Positions 17,977 through 26,775 of a DNA stretch of 64,000 nucleotides are shown here, piece by piece. Source of the DNA: Roseibium algicola (GTDB lineage Bacteria; Pseudomonadota; Alphaproteobacteria; Rhizobiales; Stappiaceae); the NCBI RefSeq assembly GCF_001999245.1, contig NZ_CP019630.1, positions 2,356,001 through 2,420,000 on the forward strand, in the 5' to 3' direction. Position 1 is the first letter of the stretch. Each line of letters begins with the position of its first letter. The position numbers and the translations under genes are program-made. The notes beneath the pieces are model-generated. The model searched no databases. It was given only the letters and a program-made list of their open reading frames with translations, and was not told the origin of the DNA.

Positions 17977-18789
17977 TTATCTACCGACGGGTACGCCACC
18001 GTAGTTACTGATCAATGTGTGAGCCTGACCCGACTGGGCGTAGTCGATGAAGGCCTTCATCTCATCGTCCAGCGTGCCTTCCTTGTAGATCAAGGCGAGG
18101 GTTACCGAACTCGGGTACCCCGGATCAGTCGGATGGTGGCCATCGATCTTGAGGACCGACAGTCCGTCTTCAAGCGGCTTCGAATAAGGACCGAAAGCAA
18201 TCGCGCCTTCGACTTCGCGCGCGCTGGAAATTGCTTCCTGGGTGGTAAGGGCCGTTTTCGAGCGCGGCGAGAACTCCATTTCCGCCCAGCCCGGCATCGA
18301 CGATTTCAAAACCTGCAAGGTGCTGTCCGCGTCTTCGCGGCGGACGAGGCGGACACGCAGATCGGCACCGCCCAATTCAGACCAATTGACTATTTCACCG
18401 GAATACAGCTTGACCAGTTCTTCGCTGGTCAAAGCATCGATACCGGTAGACGGGTGCGTGAAGATTGCGCTGGGAATTTTTGCAATCGGCAGATAAACGA
18501 GGCCGAATTCCACCTCACTGTCCTTCAGGGGACGCGCGACCCGGCCCAGGCGCTCCGTGCCGGAGCTGACGGCGGCGATACCGCCACCCGAGCCAATGCT
18601 CGGTGGAATTTCAAGATTGATATCGGGACGATTCTCGACAAAGCCTGCACCAATTTCCTGAAGCATTTCAAGGCCATCACCCGTGCCTACTACTTTTAGC
18701 GGGCCCTGTGCCGACGAAACTTCAGTGTGTAAGAAAAAAGTGCAAAGGGACAATGCCAAGGCAAAAGCCAAACTACGCATTTTTATCAC
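17977..18789 (-). CDS. PstS-like periplasmic substrate-binding protein
   Basis: A 270-residue phosphate-binding-protein-like product with a signal peptide (LAFALALSLCTFFLH, ending near SSA-Q). The mature part has GTGDGLEMLQEIG, GSGGGIAAVSSG and GRVARPLKDSE, which correspond to the anion-binding loops and the G-SRPL block of PstS-type proteins. It is shorter than classical PstS. No pstCAB genes follow; instead the next gene, five bases on, is a membrane GGDEF-EAL protein. A role as ligand-sensing partner rather than transport component is inferred from this. The ligand could be phosphate, phosphonate or another oxyanion. Confidence 0.8.
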   Translation of the reverse strand: MIKMRSLAFALALSLCTFFLHTEVSSAQGPLKVVGTGDGLEMLQEIGAGFVENRPDINLEIPPSIGSGGGIAAVSSGTERLGRVARPLKDSEVEFGLVYLPIAKIPSAIFTHPSTGIDALTSEELVKLYSGEIVNWSELGGADLRVRLVRREDADSTLQVLKSSMPGWAEMEFSPRSKTALTTQEAISSAREVEGAIAFGPYSKPLEDGLSVLKIDGHHPTDPGYPSSVTLALIYKEGTLDDEMKAFIDYAQSGQAHTLISNYGGVPVGR

Positions 18790-19224
18790 CCAAAAATTGA
18801 CGGTACTATCTAGAGTGACATATTCAAGTTAATTAAACGCTAAACCCCCGCGATAAATTACAATAAATGTGTAGTCTAATTAAAGTAATGAAATAAAAGC
18901 AAAATAATCCTGAAATTAAAATTCGATCTGATTTGGGCAATATTTTCCTAGCAGGAATAATTTACCGACTTAGCAAATTTGTTCACCCAATAAATTGACC
19001 GGTAAACATGACCTGACTACCACCAAGAAAGATGTATTCGATACAACCTTAGATTTTCTTTTCGCACAAACATCAAGTTGCATGATTTATGCTGCAGGGT
19101 AGATTCACTGCCGATCAACGCTTACATCGAATTCGGGTAGCGAGAAAATTTACAACCTCATGCTTGCGCAAAACTTGCCGGTTGGATTTTCGACCCTGTC
19201 AGCGGTGGGCAACAGGGCCGCTAT
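18790..19224. other. AT-rich intergenic region
   Basis: These 435 bases lie upstream of the PstS-like gene and downstream of the LacI-type gene, both on the minus strand. The stretch 18790-19080 is strongly AT-rich and probably contains the promoter of the two-gene sensor operon. No convincing ORF, hairpin or operator was recognised. Confidence 0.5.
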
Positions 19225-20358
19225 TCAACAAACCAGCGGCGCGGCGCTGTCCCTCACTATCAGCTCTACATCAACCATCACCGGTTCCATCTCGACGTCT
19301 GTCCTGGTGTGCGCAACGTCAATACAATCCAGCAGGAGGGAAACTGCCCTGGCACCAAGCGCGCGCCGGTCCTGCCGAATGGTTGTAAGTGCCGGGACAT
19401 AAAACTCCGACAGCTCGATATCATCGAACCCGACGACGGAAATATCTTCCGGAACGCGGACACCGTTTGCGGTCAGGGTCGAAATCAGCCCGAAGGCAAC
19501 CTGGTCAGAGGCACAGAAAACCGCCGTTGGCCGATCGTTCATTGCCAGGATCCTCTCACCGGCCATCCGGCCGGATTCCAGGGAAAAGTCACCCCGGATG
19601 ATCCATTCCTCACGGGCAGGCAGCTCCAGCCTTGCACGTTCGGCCAGCATGCCTTCGCGCCGGGCATGCGTCAGAACATTTTCCTGCGGACCTGTGATAT
19701 GGGCAATCTTGCGATGGCCAAGGTCATACAGGTGCCGGACGGCCAGTTTCGCTCCGCGAACGTTGTCACTGCGCACGGAGGGCAACGCGACGTCGTGCGC
19801 CCATTCACAGGCAAAGACGATCTTGCCGGAGACGCCGTTGTCTTCGAACAGCTGCAATTCCTGGTGGGAGATCGCGCCGTCCAGACAGATCATGCCGTCG
19901 ATCTGGGCGTCCAGAAAATAGTCGACCACGTGTTTGCCACTGGTCGCATGGTCCTTGGTATCGGCGATCAGGACCGAATAGTCACGGTTGCCGAAGGATG
20001 CACTTATCCCGGCCAGGATCTGGGAAAAGAACGGATTGCCGAGGTTTGGTACCAGAACCAGGATGGCTCCCGCCTGCTGGGTGCGCAGGTTACGCGCTGC
20101 CCGGTTGACCCGGTAACCGGTAGAGCGGATCGCCGCGAAGACGATGTCGCGGGTGGCCTCGGTCAAAAGTTCAGGATTGCTCAGCGCGCGGCTGACTGTT
20201 GCGGTCGATACGCCCGCCTCTTTGGCAACATCTTGAATTCGTGCTATTTTCTGGGCCAAGGCCTTCTCCGGTATTTCTCTTTTTTGAGCCTGGGCGCCTG
20301 CCGCCATGACGGCGGGTTCGTCCTCGAAACTGTCTGATCCGACATTCCGGGTTGACAC
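19225..20358 (-). CDS. LacI-family transcriptional regulator
   Basis: A repressor with an N-terminal helix-turn-helix and hinge (ARIQDVAKEAGVSTATVSRAL) and a periplasmic-binding-like effector domain (VLVPNLGNPFFSQILAG, FCASDQVAFGL, ISVVGFDDIELSEF). It controls the divergent sugar operon by position. The open frame extends to 20472 but would then include the operators, so it is too long. GTG 20358 has GGGAA eight bases upstream and gives 377 residues; ATG 20307 would give 360 residues, nearer the family norm, but has a poor ribosome site. The start is therefore uncertain. Two palindromes just upstream suggest autoregulation. Confidence 0.88.
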   Translation of the reverse strand: MSTRNVGSDSFEDEPAVMAAGAQAQKREIPEKALAQKIARIQDVAKEAGVSTATVSRALSNPELLTEATRDIVFAAIRSTGYRVNRAARNLRTQQAGAILVLVPNLGNPFFSQILAGISASFGNRDYSVLIADTKDHATSGKHVVDYFLDAQIDGMICLDGAISHQELQLFEDNGVSGKIVFACEWAHDVALPSVRSDNVRGAKLAVRHLYDLGHRKIAHITGPQENVLTHARREGMLAERARLELPAREEWIIRGDFSLESGRMAGERILAMNDRPTAVFCASDQVAFGLISTLTANGVRVPEDISVVGFDDIELSEFYVPALTTIRQDRRALGARAVSLLLDCIDVAHTRTDVEMEPVMVDVELIVRDSAAPLVC

Positions 20359-20382
20359 AAGACCGTTTCCCGAGAATGATGA

Positions 20383-20398
20383 ATGTAATCGATTACAT
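20383..20398. promoter_or_regulatory. LacI-type operator 1
   Basis: ATGTAATCGATTACAT is a perfect 16-bp palindrome with the central CG typical of LacI-family sites. It lies between the regulator and the divergent sugar-binding-protein gene. Confidence 0.7.
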
Positions 20399-20414
20399 AT
20401 AGCATACAATAAAA

Positions 20415-20428
20415 TGTAATCGATTACA
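20415..20428. promoter_or_regulatory. LacI-type operator 2
   Basis: TGTAATCGATTACA repeats the 14-bp core of operator 1, centred 31 bp away, about three helical turns. The two sites therefore lie on the same face of the DNA and could be bound cooperatively, controlling both divergent promoters. Confidence 0.7.
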
Positions 20429-20490
20429 AAATGCGGTGGAGGCCGCATGGTGAGGACAATCGGACAATTCACGTTCGATGGGAGGAAATG

Positions 20491-21723
20491 ATGAAAGCAC
20501 TACGTGCAGTTTTTGCAGCAACGACCGCCCTTTGTGCAGCAACGGCCGCGAACGCGACCGACCTGGAAGTTACCCACTGGTGGACTTCAGGCGGTGAAGC
20601 GGCTGCGGTTGCCGAATTCGCAAAGGCATTTGACGCGACCGGCAACAAGTGGGTTGACGGTGCGATTGCCGGTTCCGGCGGCACAGCCCGCCCGATCATG
20701 ATCAGCCGTATCACCGGCGGCGATCCGATGGGCGCAACACAGTTCAACCATGGCCGCCAGGCAGAGGAACTGGTGGAAGCTGGCCTGATGCGCGACCTCA
20801 CGGATATTGCAGAGGAAGGTAACTGGAAAGAAGTCATCCATCCCTCCAGTCTGCTCGACAGCTGCACGCTGGATGGCCGCATCTATTGCGTTCCGGTCAA
20901 CATTCATTCGCAGCAGTGGCTCTGGCTGAACAACAAGGTGTTCGAGGACAACGGGCTGGCGGTTCCGACCAACTGGGACGAATACGCTGCCGCGGCGCCC
21001 AAGCTTCAGGAAGCGGGCATCGTGCCGCTGGCCATGGGGCAGCAGCCCTGGCAGACGACACTGGCGTTCCAGGTGCTTCTCACCGCGCTCGCCGGACCTG
21101 AAGCCTATACGAAGATCTTCGGCGAGAAGGATGCAGAGCTTGCCGGCAGCGAGGAAATGGCAAAGGTCTTCCAGGCCGCCGCGACCGCTCGCGACATGTC
21201 CAAGGACTCCAACGTCCAGGGCTGGAACGATGCCACCACCATGGTCATCACCGGCAAGGCCGCAGGCCAGATCATGGGTGACTGGGCGCAGGGTGAGTTC
21301 CAGGTCGCCAACCAGGTTGCCGGCGAGGACTACACCTGCCTGCCCGGCCTTGGCGTCAACGAGGTCATCATGACCGGCGGCGACGCGTTCTACTTCCCGA
21401 AAGTGGACGACCCGGCCATCACCGAAGCCCAGGGCGAACTGGCAAAGGTCATGCTTTCCCCGGAAGCCCAGGTTGCCTTCAACCTGAAGAAAGGCTCGCT
21501 GCCAGTGCGTGGCGACGTCGATCTGGCGGCTGCAAACGACTGCATGAAGAAGGGCCTCGACATCCTGGCCAAAGGCAATGTCATCCAGTCTCCGGACCAG
21601 CTGATGTCCGCCGACAGCCTGACCCAGGTGAACGACCTTTTCGTCGAGTTCTTCAACAACCCGTCCATGACCGCTGAAGACGCACAGTCGATGTTCGCGT
21701 CGATCGTCGGCAACGCCGACTAA
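20491..21723 (+). CDS. Sugar ABC transporter substrate-binding protein
   Basis: A 410-residue periplasmic carbohydrate-binding protein of the solute-binding family 1. It has a signal peptide (RAVFAATTALCAATAANA) and a mature start LEVTHWWTSGGEAAAVAEF that is characteristic of oligosaccharide binders in this class. GGAGG lies five bases before ATG 20491 and only two before ATG 20488, so the second is chosen. First gene of the LacI-controlled operon. The GH43 enzyme downstream suggests xylo-oligosaccharide or a related glycoside as ligand, but the binding protein alone does not fix this. Confidence 0.9.
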   Translation: MKALRAVFAATTALCAATAANATDLEVTHWWTSGGEAAAVAEFAKAFDATGNKWVDGAIAGSGGTARPIMISRITGGDPMGATQFNHGRQAEELVEAGLMRDLTDIAEEGNWKEVIHPSSLLDSCTLDGRIYCVPVNIHSQQWLWLNNKVFEDNGLAVPTNWDEYAAAAPKLQEAGIVPLAMGQQPWQTTLAFQVLLTALAGPEAYTKIFGEKDAELAGSEEMAKVFQAAATARDMSKDSNVQGWNDATTMVITGKAAGQIMGDWAQGEFQVANQVAGEDYTCLPGLGVNEVIMTGGDAFYFPKVDDPAITEAQGELAKVMLSPEAQVAFNLKKGSLPVRGDVDLAAANDCMKKGLDILAKGNVIQSPDQLMSADSLTQVNDLFVEFFNNPSMTAEDAQSMFASIVGNAD

Positions 21724-21797
21724 CAGCGGAAAAGGCCCGCCGCCCGCGCCGCACGGTCCCAACTTTGCCGGGACAGCGGCCAGGCGGCGTCCTCCAG

Positions 21798-21821
21798 CCC
21801 TGCGCGCTCCGGCGCGCAGGG
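21798..21821 (+). other. Strong intercistronic hairpin between binding-protein and permease genes
   Basis: CCCTGCGCGC (21798-21807) and GCGCGCAGGG (21812-21821) form a perfect 10-bp stem with a TCCG loop. A smaller stem (GTCCC/GGGAC, 21756-21774) lies just before it. There is no T-run, so it more likely protects the upstream mRNA from 3' decay or attenuates than terminates fully. This would raise binding protein over permease levels. Confidence 0.6.
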
Positions 21822-21866
21822 AACGCCCGACATCACCCTGGACGTCTCGACAAGGAAGTTTTCGGC

Positions 21867-22757
21867 ATGGCCGCAGCTACGCGCCCCGCGAGGTGGCATC
21901 GGAACATCAGCGCCAAGGTGGCCGCGGTTCCGATGATCATCACCGCCGTGGTGGTCTTCATCGGCGGAACCGCCTGGACGGTTCTTTATTCCTTCACCAA
22001 CTCCAAGCTCCTGCCGCGTGAGAAATTCGTCGGCCTTGCCCAGTACGACCGGCTGTGGAGCAGCAGCAAGTGGCTGATCTCCATCGAGAACCTGGCCATC
22101 TACGGAGCCTTCTCGCTGATTTTCTCGCTGCTGATCGGCTTCATGCTGGCGGCCCTGCTCGACCAGAAGATCCGGTTCGAGGACACGTTCAGAACAATCC
22201 TGCTCTATCCTTTCGCGCTCAGCTTCATCGTCACGGGCCTGGCATGGCAGTGGATTCTCAATCCCGACTTCGGCATCCAGCACGTGGTTCGCAGCCTCGG
22301 CTGGGAGAGTTTCAATTTCGACCCGCTCTACAATCCCGAGATCGTCATCTATGGCATCCTCATCGCCGGCCTTTGGCAGGGAACCGGGCTCATCATGTGC
22401 CTGATGCTGGCGGGTCTTCGGGGGATTGACGAAGACATCTGGAAGGCCGCCAAGATCGACGGCATCCCGATGTGGAAGACCTATCTGTTCATCGTCATTC
22501 CGATGATGCGCGGCATCTTCATCACCGCAATCGTGCTGATCGCCTCCGGCATCATCAAGGTCTACGACCTGGTCGTCGCCCAGACCGGCGGGGGGCCCGG
22601 CATCTCCTCCGAAGTTCCGGCCAAATACGTCTATGACGCCATGTTCCTGTCGCAGAACCTCGGCCAGGGCTTTGCCGCCTCCACCATGATGCTGCTGACG
22701 GTCGTCATTATCGTTGTGCCCTGGGCCTATCTCGAGTTCGGAGGCAAGCGCAAATGA
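21867..22757 (+). CDS. Sugar ABC transporter permease (MalF-type)
   Basis: A 296-residue inner-membrane permease with six predicted helices. The EAA coupling loop is EDIWKAAKIDGIPMWKTYLFI, close to the consensus EAA-G. ATG 21867 has AAGGAAG eight bases upstream; the longer frame to 21765 would run through the intercistronic hairpin and is rejected. The last four bases overlap the next permease as ATGA. Confidence 0.9.
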   Translation: MAAATRPARWHRNISAKVAAVPMIITAVVVFIGGTAWTVLYSFTNSKLLPREKFVGLAQYDRLWSSSKWLISIENLAIYGAFSLIFSLLIGFMLAALLDQKIRFEDTFRTILLYPFALSFIVTGLAWQWILNPDFGIQHVVRSLGWESFNFDPLYNPEIVIYGILIAGLWQGTGLIMCLMLAGLRGIDEDIWKAAKIDGIPMWKTYLFIVIPMMRGIFITAIVLIASGIIKVYDLVVAQTGGGPGISSEVPAKYVYDAMFLSQNLGQGFAASTMMLLTVVIIVVPWAYLEFGGKRK

Positions 22758-23752
22758 CCAAGACGCCCCACCTCCTCAAAGGCTCGATGAAATACGATGC
22801 CGGCCCGGCCGAAGCCGGCCCCGACCGGGCGCTCCGCCACGGCGACGGCACACCATCCGGCAGCCGGATGGTCGAAGGCCCCGCCGGCCGCAAGCCACGC
22901 AAGGCGCTGTCCCGCAGGAACATCCTGATTTACGGCACGCTGATCGTCGTCTGCCTCTATTACCTGCTGCCGCTCTACGTGATGATCGTCACCTCGCTGA
23001 AGGGCATGCCGGAGATCCGGCTTGGCAACATATTCTCACCTCCCGTGGAGATCACCTTCCAGCCCTGGGTGAAGGCCTGGGCGGAAGCCTGCACCGGCCT
23101 CAACTGCGATGGCCTGTCACGCGGCTTCTTCAATTCGGTCAAGATCCTGATCCCGTCCGTGATCCTGTCGATCGCGATTGCCTCGGTAAACGGATATGCG
23201 CTTGCCAACTGGCGCTTCAAGGGTTCGGAAACCTTCTTCACGATCCTGATCGTCGGGGCCTTCATTCCCTACCAGGTGATGATCTATCCGATCGTGATCA
23301 TGCTGCGGGAAATCGGCCTTTACGGCAGCCTGACCGGGCTGGTGATCGTGCACACCATCTTTGGCATGCCGATCCTGACGCTGCTGTTCCGCAACTATTT
23401 CGCCTCCGTGCCGCAGGAGCTGTTCAAGGCGGCGCGCGTGGACGGGGCCGGATTCTGGGCGATCTACTTCCAGATCATGGTGCCGATGAGCCTGCCGATC
23501 TTCGTTGTCGCCATGATCCTGCAGGTGACCGGCATCTGGAACGACTTCCTGTTCGGCGTGATCTACACCAAGCCGGACCTTTATCCGATGACGGTGCAGC
23601 TCAACAACATCGTCAATTCCACGCAAGGGGTGAAGGAATACAACGTCAACATGGCCGCGACCATTCTGACCGGCCTCGTTCCCCTCACCATCTACTTCAT
23701 CTCCGGAAAACTCTTCGTGCGCGGCATCGCCGCCGGTGCGGTGAAAGGCTAA
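22754..23752 (+). CDS. Sugar ABC transporter permease (MalG-type) with unusual N-terminal extension
   Basis: A 332-residue permease. Six membrane helices begin near residue 57 (ILIYGTLIVVCLYYLLPLYV), and the EAA loop is ELFKAARVDGAGFWAIYFQI. The first 55 or so residues are a Gly/Pro/Arg-rich tail absent from typical MalG-type proteins. The DNA encoding it is full of short perfect palindromes, for example ACCATCCGG/CCGGATGGT at 22852-22872. The ATGA overlap with the upstream gene supports this start, so the tail is probably translated. Confidence 0.88.
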   Translation: MTKTPHLLKGSMKYDAGPAEAGPDRALRHGDGTPSGSRMVEGPAGRKPRKALSRRNILIYGTLIVVCLYYLLPLYVMIVTSLKGMPEIRLGNIFSPPVEITFQPWVKAWAEACTGLNCDGLSRGFFNSVKILIPSVILSIAIASVNGYALANWRFKGSETFFTILIVGAFIPYQVMIYPIVIMLREIGLYGSLTGLVIVHTIFGMPILTLLFRNYFASVPQELFKAARVDGAGFWAIYFQIMVPMSLPIFVVAMILQVTGIWNDFLFGVIYTKPDLYPMTVQLNNIVNSTQGVKEYNVNMAATILTGLVPLTIYFISGKLFVRGIAAGAVKG

Positions 23753-23763
23753 CGAGACGACCC

Positions 23764-24855
23764 ATGGAACCAAGTATCTCCATCAATAACCTTTCCCTGA
23801 GTTTCGGAAGCCTGGATGTTCTGAAGGATCTCAACCTCGATGTCGGCCAGGGTGAATTTCTCGTGCTGCTCGGCTCTTCGGGCTGCGGAAAATCAACCCT
23901 TTTGAACTGCATTGCCGGGCTGCTGGACGTGACCGGCGGGCAGATCTTCATCGGCGGGCGCAACGTGACCTGGGAGGAGCCTTCCCAGCGCGGCATCGGC
24001 ATGGTGTTCCAGTCCTATGCGCTCTACCCGCAGATGACCGTTGCCGGGAATCTGAGCTTCGGCCTGAAGAACGCGGGCCTGCCCAAGGCGGAAATCCAGG
24101 AGCGGGTGAACCGGGCTGCAAAGGTCCTGCAGATCGAACCGCTGCTCAACCGCAAGCCGGCCGCCCTTTCCGGTGGCCAGCGTCAGCGTGCCGCCATCGG
24201 CCGGGCTCTGGTGCGCGATGCCGACGTTTTCCTGTTCGACGAACCGCTGTCGAACCTGGACGCCAAGCTGCGGGCGGACCTGCGGGTCGAGATCAAGCAG
24301 CTGCACCAGAAGCTGTCCAACACCATGATCTATGTCACCCACGACCAGATCGAGGCCATGACGCTGGCCGACCGGATTGCCATCATGCGTGGTGGCCAGA
24401 TCCTGCAGCTGGCCTCGCCCAACGAGATCTACAACCGGCCGGCCAACAAATATGTGGCCGAGTTCATCGGTTCGCCGACCATGAATTTCTTTGAAGGAGA
24501 GCTGGAAGAAGCCGGCGGAAACTACCGGTTCACATCAGGCGGAAAGACCTTCTCGCTTGACGGATACACCTTCCAGAACGGCCCACCTGCAACAGGCGCT
24601 GCCTGGTTCGGCATCCGTCCGGAACACATGGTCAGCGGCGCGGAAGCAGACACCGCGCTCGTTCGGTTGGACGGGCAGGTGGAACTGGTGGAGCCGCTCG
24701 GTTCGGACACGCTTGTCCGCTTCACCACCGGTGACCAGACGCTGTGGGTGCGCATGGACGGTCAGGCGAACATCCGGCACGGCGACGCAATCACGGTCGG
24801 GTTCGATCCCGCCCGCGCCAATCTTTTCGACAAAACCTCGGAATCCCGGCTCTAG
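23764..24855 (+). CDS. Sugar ABC transporter ATP-binding protein (MalK/UgpC-type)
   Basis: A 363-residue ATPase. Walker A GSSGCGKS, signature LSGGQRQRAAIGRAL, Walker B VFLFDEPLSNLD and the switch histidine in YVTHDQIEAMTL are all intact. The C-terminal third is the OB-fold regulatory domain of the MalK class (WFGIRPEHM). It energises the two permeases upstream. ATG 23764 lies 12 bases after the permease stop. Confidence 0.94.
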   Translation: MEPSISINNLSLSFGSLDVLKDLNLDVGQGEFLVLLGSSGCGKSTLLNCIAGLLDVTGGQIFIGGRNVTWEEPSQRGIGMVFQSYALYPQMTVAGNLSFGLKNAGLPKAEIQERVNRAAKVLQIEPLLNRKPAALSGGQRQRAAIGRALVRDADVFLFDEPLSNLDAKLRADLRVEIKQLHQKLSNTMIYVTHDQIEAMTLADRIAIMRGGQILQLASPNEIYNRPANKYVAEFIGSPTMNFFEGELEEAGGNYRFTSGGKTFSLDGYTFQNGPPATGAAWFGIRPEHMVSGAEADTALVRLDGQVELVEPLGSDTLVRFTTGDQTLWVRMDGQANIRHGDAITVGFDPARANLFDKTSESRL

Positions 24856-24886
24856 GCCGGTCCCTAACCACTTCAGGACAATCAAG

Positions 24887-25633
24887 ATGGATATTTCATT
24901 CCAGCTCTATTCAGCCCGCGAATTCACCCCATGGGACGGCGTTCTCAAGCGGCTTGCGGACCTCGGCTATACCCAGGTCGAGGGGTTCGGCGGAAACTAC
25001 GAGAACCCGGCGGCCTTTCGCGACATGCTCGACGCCCAGGGCCTCAAGATGCCGTCGGGCCATTTCTTTCCGATGGAGCAGTTCGAAGACGACCTTGCCA
25101 AGGTGATCAGCACTGCTCAGACCCTTGGTATGAAAAGGATCTTCGTTCCCGCCGTGCCGCCCGAGCAACGCATTCCGGATGCGGCCATGTGGCAGTCCAT
25201 CGCCGAGCGGCTGGAAGCCATCGGTCAAAAGGTCCGCGATGCCGGCCTGCGGTTCGGTTGGCATAACCACGATTTCGAATTTAATGCCTGCGCCGATGGC
25301 CGCCTGCCGATGGACATCCTGATGGAGGCCGCCCCTTCCATCGAATGGGAAGCCGATATTGCCTGGATCGTGCGCGGCAATCAGGACCCGCTCGACTGGA
25401 TCGAAAAATACGCCAGCCGCATCACCACGGCCCACGTGAAGGACATTGCGCCAGAGGGCGAATGTGCCGACGAGGACGGCTGGGCGGACGTCGGCCAGGG
25501 CACCATGGACTGGAAGGGCATCATGTCGGCGCTTCGTGGCGTCGGGGTCGATCTCTTCGTCATGGAACACGACAAGCCTTCCGACTTCGACCGTTTCGCC
25601 ACCCGCTCCGTTGCGGCCTTCCGCACCTACTGA
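24887..25633 (+). CDS. Xylose-isomerase-like TIM-barrel sugar isomerase/epimerase
   Basis: A 248-residue protein of the AP endonuclease 2 / xylose-isomerase-like TIM-barrel superfamily. Probable metal ligands lie in GWHNHDFEF, AHVKD and FVMEHD; the WHNHDFEF motif is common in sugar-phosphate isomerases and 3-keto-sugar enzymes of this group. The start at 24887 gives the usual MDISFQLYSAR opening. It sits between the ABC transporter and a Gfo/Idh dehydrogenase, a pairing often seen in oxidative sugar pathways. Exact reaction unknown. Confidence 0.82.
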   Translation: MDISFQLYSAREFTPWDGVLKRLADLGYTQVEGFGGNYENPAAFRDMLDAQGLKMPSGHFFPMEQFEDDLAKVISTAQTLGMKRIFVPAVPPEQRIPDAAMWQSIAERLEAIGQKVRDAGLRFGWHNHDFEFNACADGRLPMDILMEAAPSIEWEADIAWIVRGNQDPLDWIEKYASRITTAHVKDIAPEGECADEDGWADVGQGTMDWKGIMSALRGVGVDLFVMEHDKPSDFDRFATRSVAAFRTY

Positions 25634-25642
25634 GGTAACCCT

Positions 25643-26764
25643 ATGAGCAAGACACTTGGCATCGGCATCCTCGGATGCGGAAACATTTCGGCCGCCTACA
25701 TGCGCCTCTCTCCGCTCTTCAAGGGCATCGAGGTGCGCGCCTGCGCCGACATCAATGAAGCTGCCGCAAAAGCACGTGCCGAGGAATTCGGCCTGAGAGC
25801 CGAAACCGTCGACGGCCTGCTGGCGGCAAGCGATATCGACATCATCGTCAACCTGACGGTTCCGGCCGTTCACTACGAAGTCTCCAGACGCGTGCTGGAA
25901 GCCGGCAAGCATGTCTATTCGGAAAAGCCGTTCGTGCTCAGCCTGGAAGAGGGCGAATCCCTTGCCGCGATTGCGAAGGAAAAAGGCCTCAGGGTCGGGT
26001 CGGCCCCCGACACCTTCCTGGGCGGAGCACACCAGCTTGCCCGGCACCTGATCGATAGTGACGCCATCGGCAAGGTGACGTCAGGCACCTGTTTCGTGCA
26101 GAGCCCGGGCATGGAAATGTGGCACCCGAACCCGGACTTCTTCTTCCAGACGGGTGGTGGCCCGATCCTCGATCTCGGGCCTTACTACGTTTCCAACCTG
26201 GTGCAGCTACTTGGACCGGTGAAGCGGGTCTGTGCAATGAGTTCCGCCGGATCTGAATATCGCACCATCACCTCCGAGCCGCGCAACGGCGAAAAGATCA
26301 AGGTGGAAACACCGACGACGATCCACGCAGTGATGCAGTTCCAGTCCGGCGCCCAGATCACCTATTGCGCCAGCTGGGACGTGTGGCAGCACGGCCATTC
26401 CAACATGGAGCTTTACGGCCGTTCCGGCACGCTGCATGTGCCGGATCCGAATTTCTTCGGTGGTGAAGTGCGCATGACGGACAAGGGCAGTTTTGTGACC
26501 CTGTCGGAAGCCTGGAACCATCCGTTCTCCAAATCAAACGACCGTGGCCACGCCAATTACCGCACGGCGGGCCTGGCCGATATGGCCCTCGCCATCCTGG
26601 AAAATCGGCCGCACCGTTGCTCTTTGGAATTTGCTCTGCATGTTGTCGATGTGATGACGTCGATTCTCGCTTCTGGCGAGAGTGGGACTTTCATTGACAT
26701 CAAAACCACCTGCGAGCGCCCGGAAGCCCTGGACCCGCAGGCGGCAAAAGGCCTTTTAATATAA
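25643..26764 (+). CDS. Gfo/Idh/MocA-family oxidoreductase
   Basis: A 373-residue NAD(P)-dependent sugar or inositol-type dehydrogenase. The N-terminal Rossmann fold has GILGCGNIS, and the catalytic EKPF (within VYSEKPFVLSL) is intact. The C-terminal substrate domain follows with GGGPILDLGPYYV. It lies ten bases after the TIM-barrel gene. Family members oxidise sugars, often at C1 or C3 and sometimes on intact glycosides. Confidence 0.9.
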   Translation: MSKTLGIGILGCGNISAAYMRLSPLFKGIEVRACADINEAAAKARAEEFGLRAETVDGLLAASDIDIIVNLTVPAVHYEVSRRVLEAGKHVYSEKPFVLSLEEGESLAAIAKEKGLRVGSAPDTFLGGAHQLARHLIDSDAIGKVTSGTCFVQSPGMEMWHPNPDFFFQTGGGPILDLGPYYVSNLVQLLGPVKRVCAMSSAGSEYRTITSEPRNGEKIKVETPTTIHAVMQFQSGAQITYCASWDVWQHGHSNMELYGRSGTLHVPDPNFFGGEVRMTDKGSFVTLSEAWNHPFSKSNDRGHANYRTAGLADMALAILENRPHRCSLEFALHVVDVMTSILASGESGTFIDIKTTCERPEALDPQAAKGLLI

Positions 26765-26775
26765 CGGGATACCCT

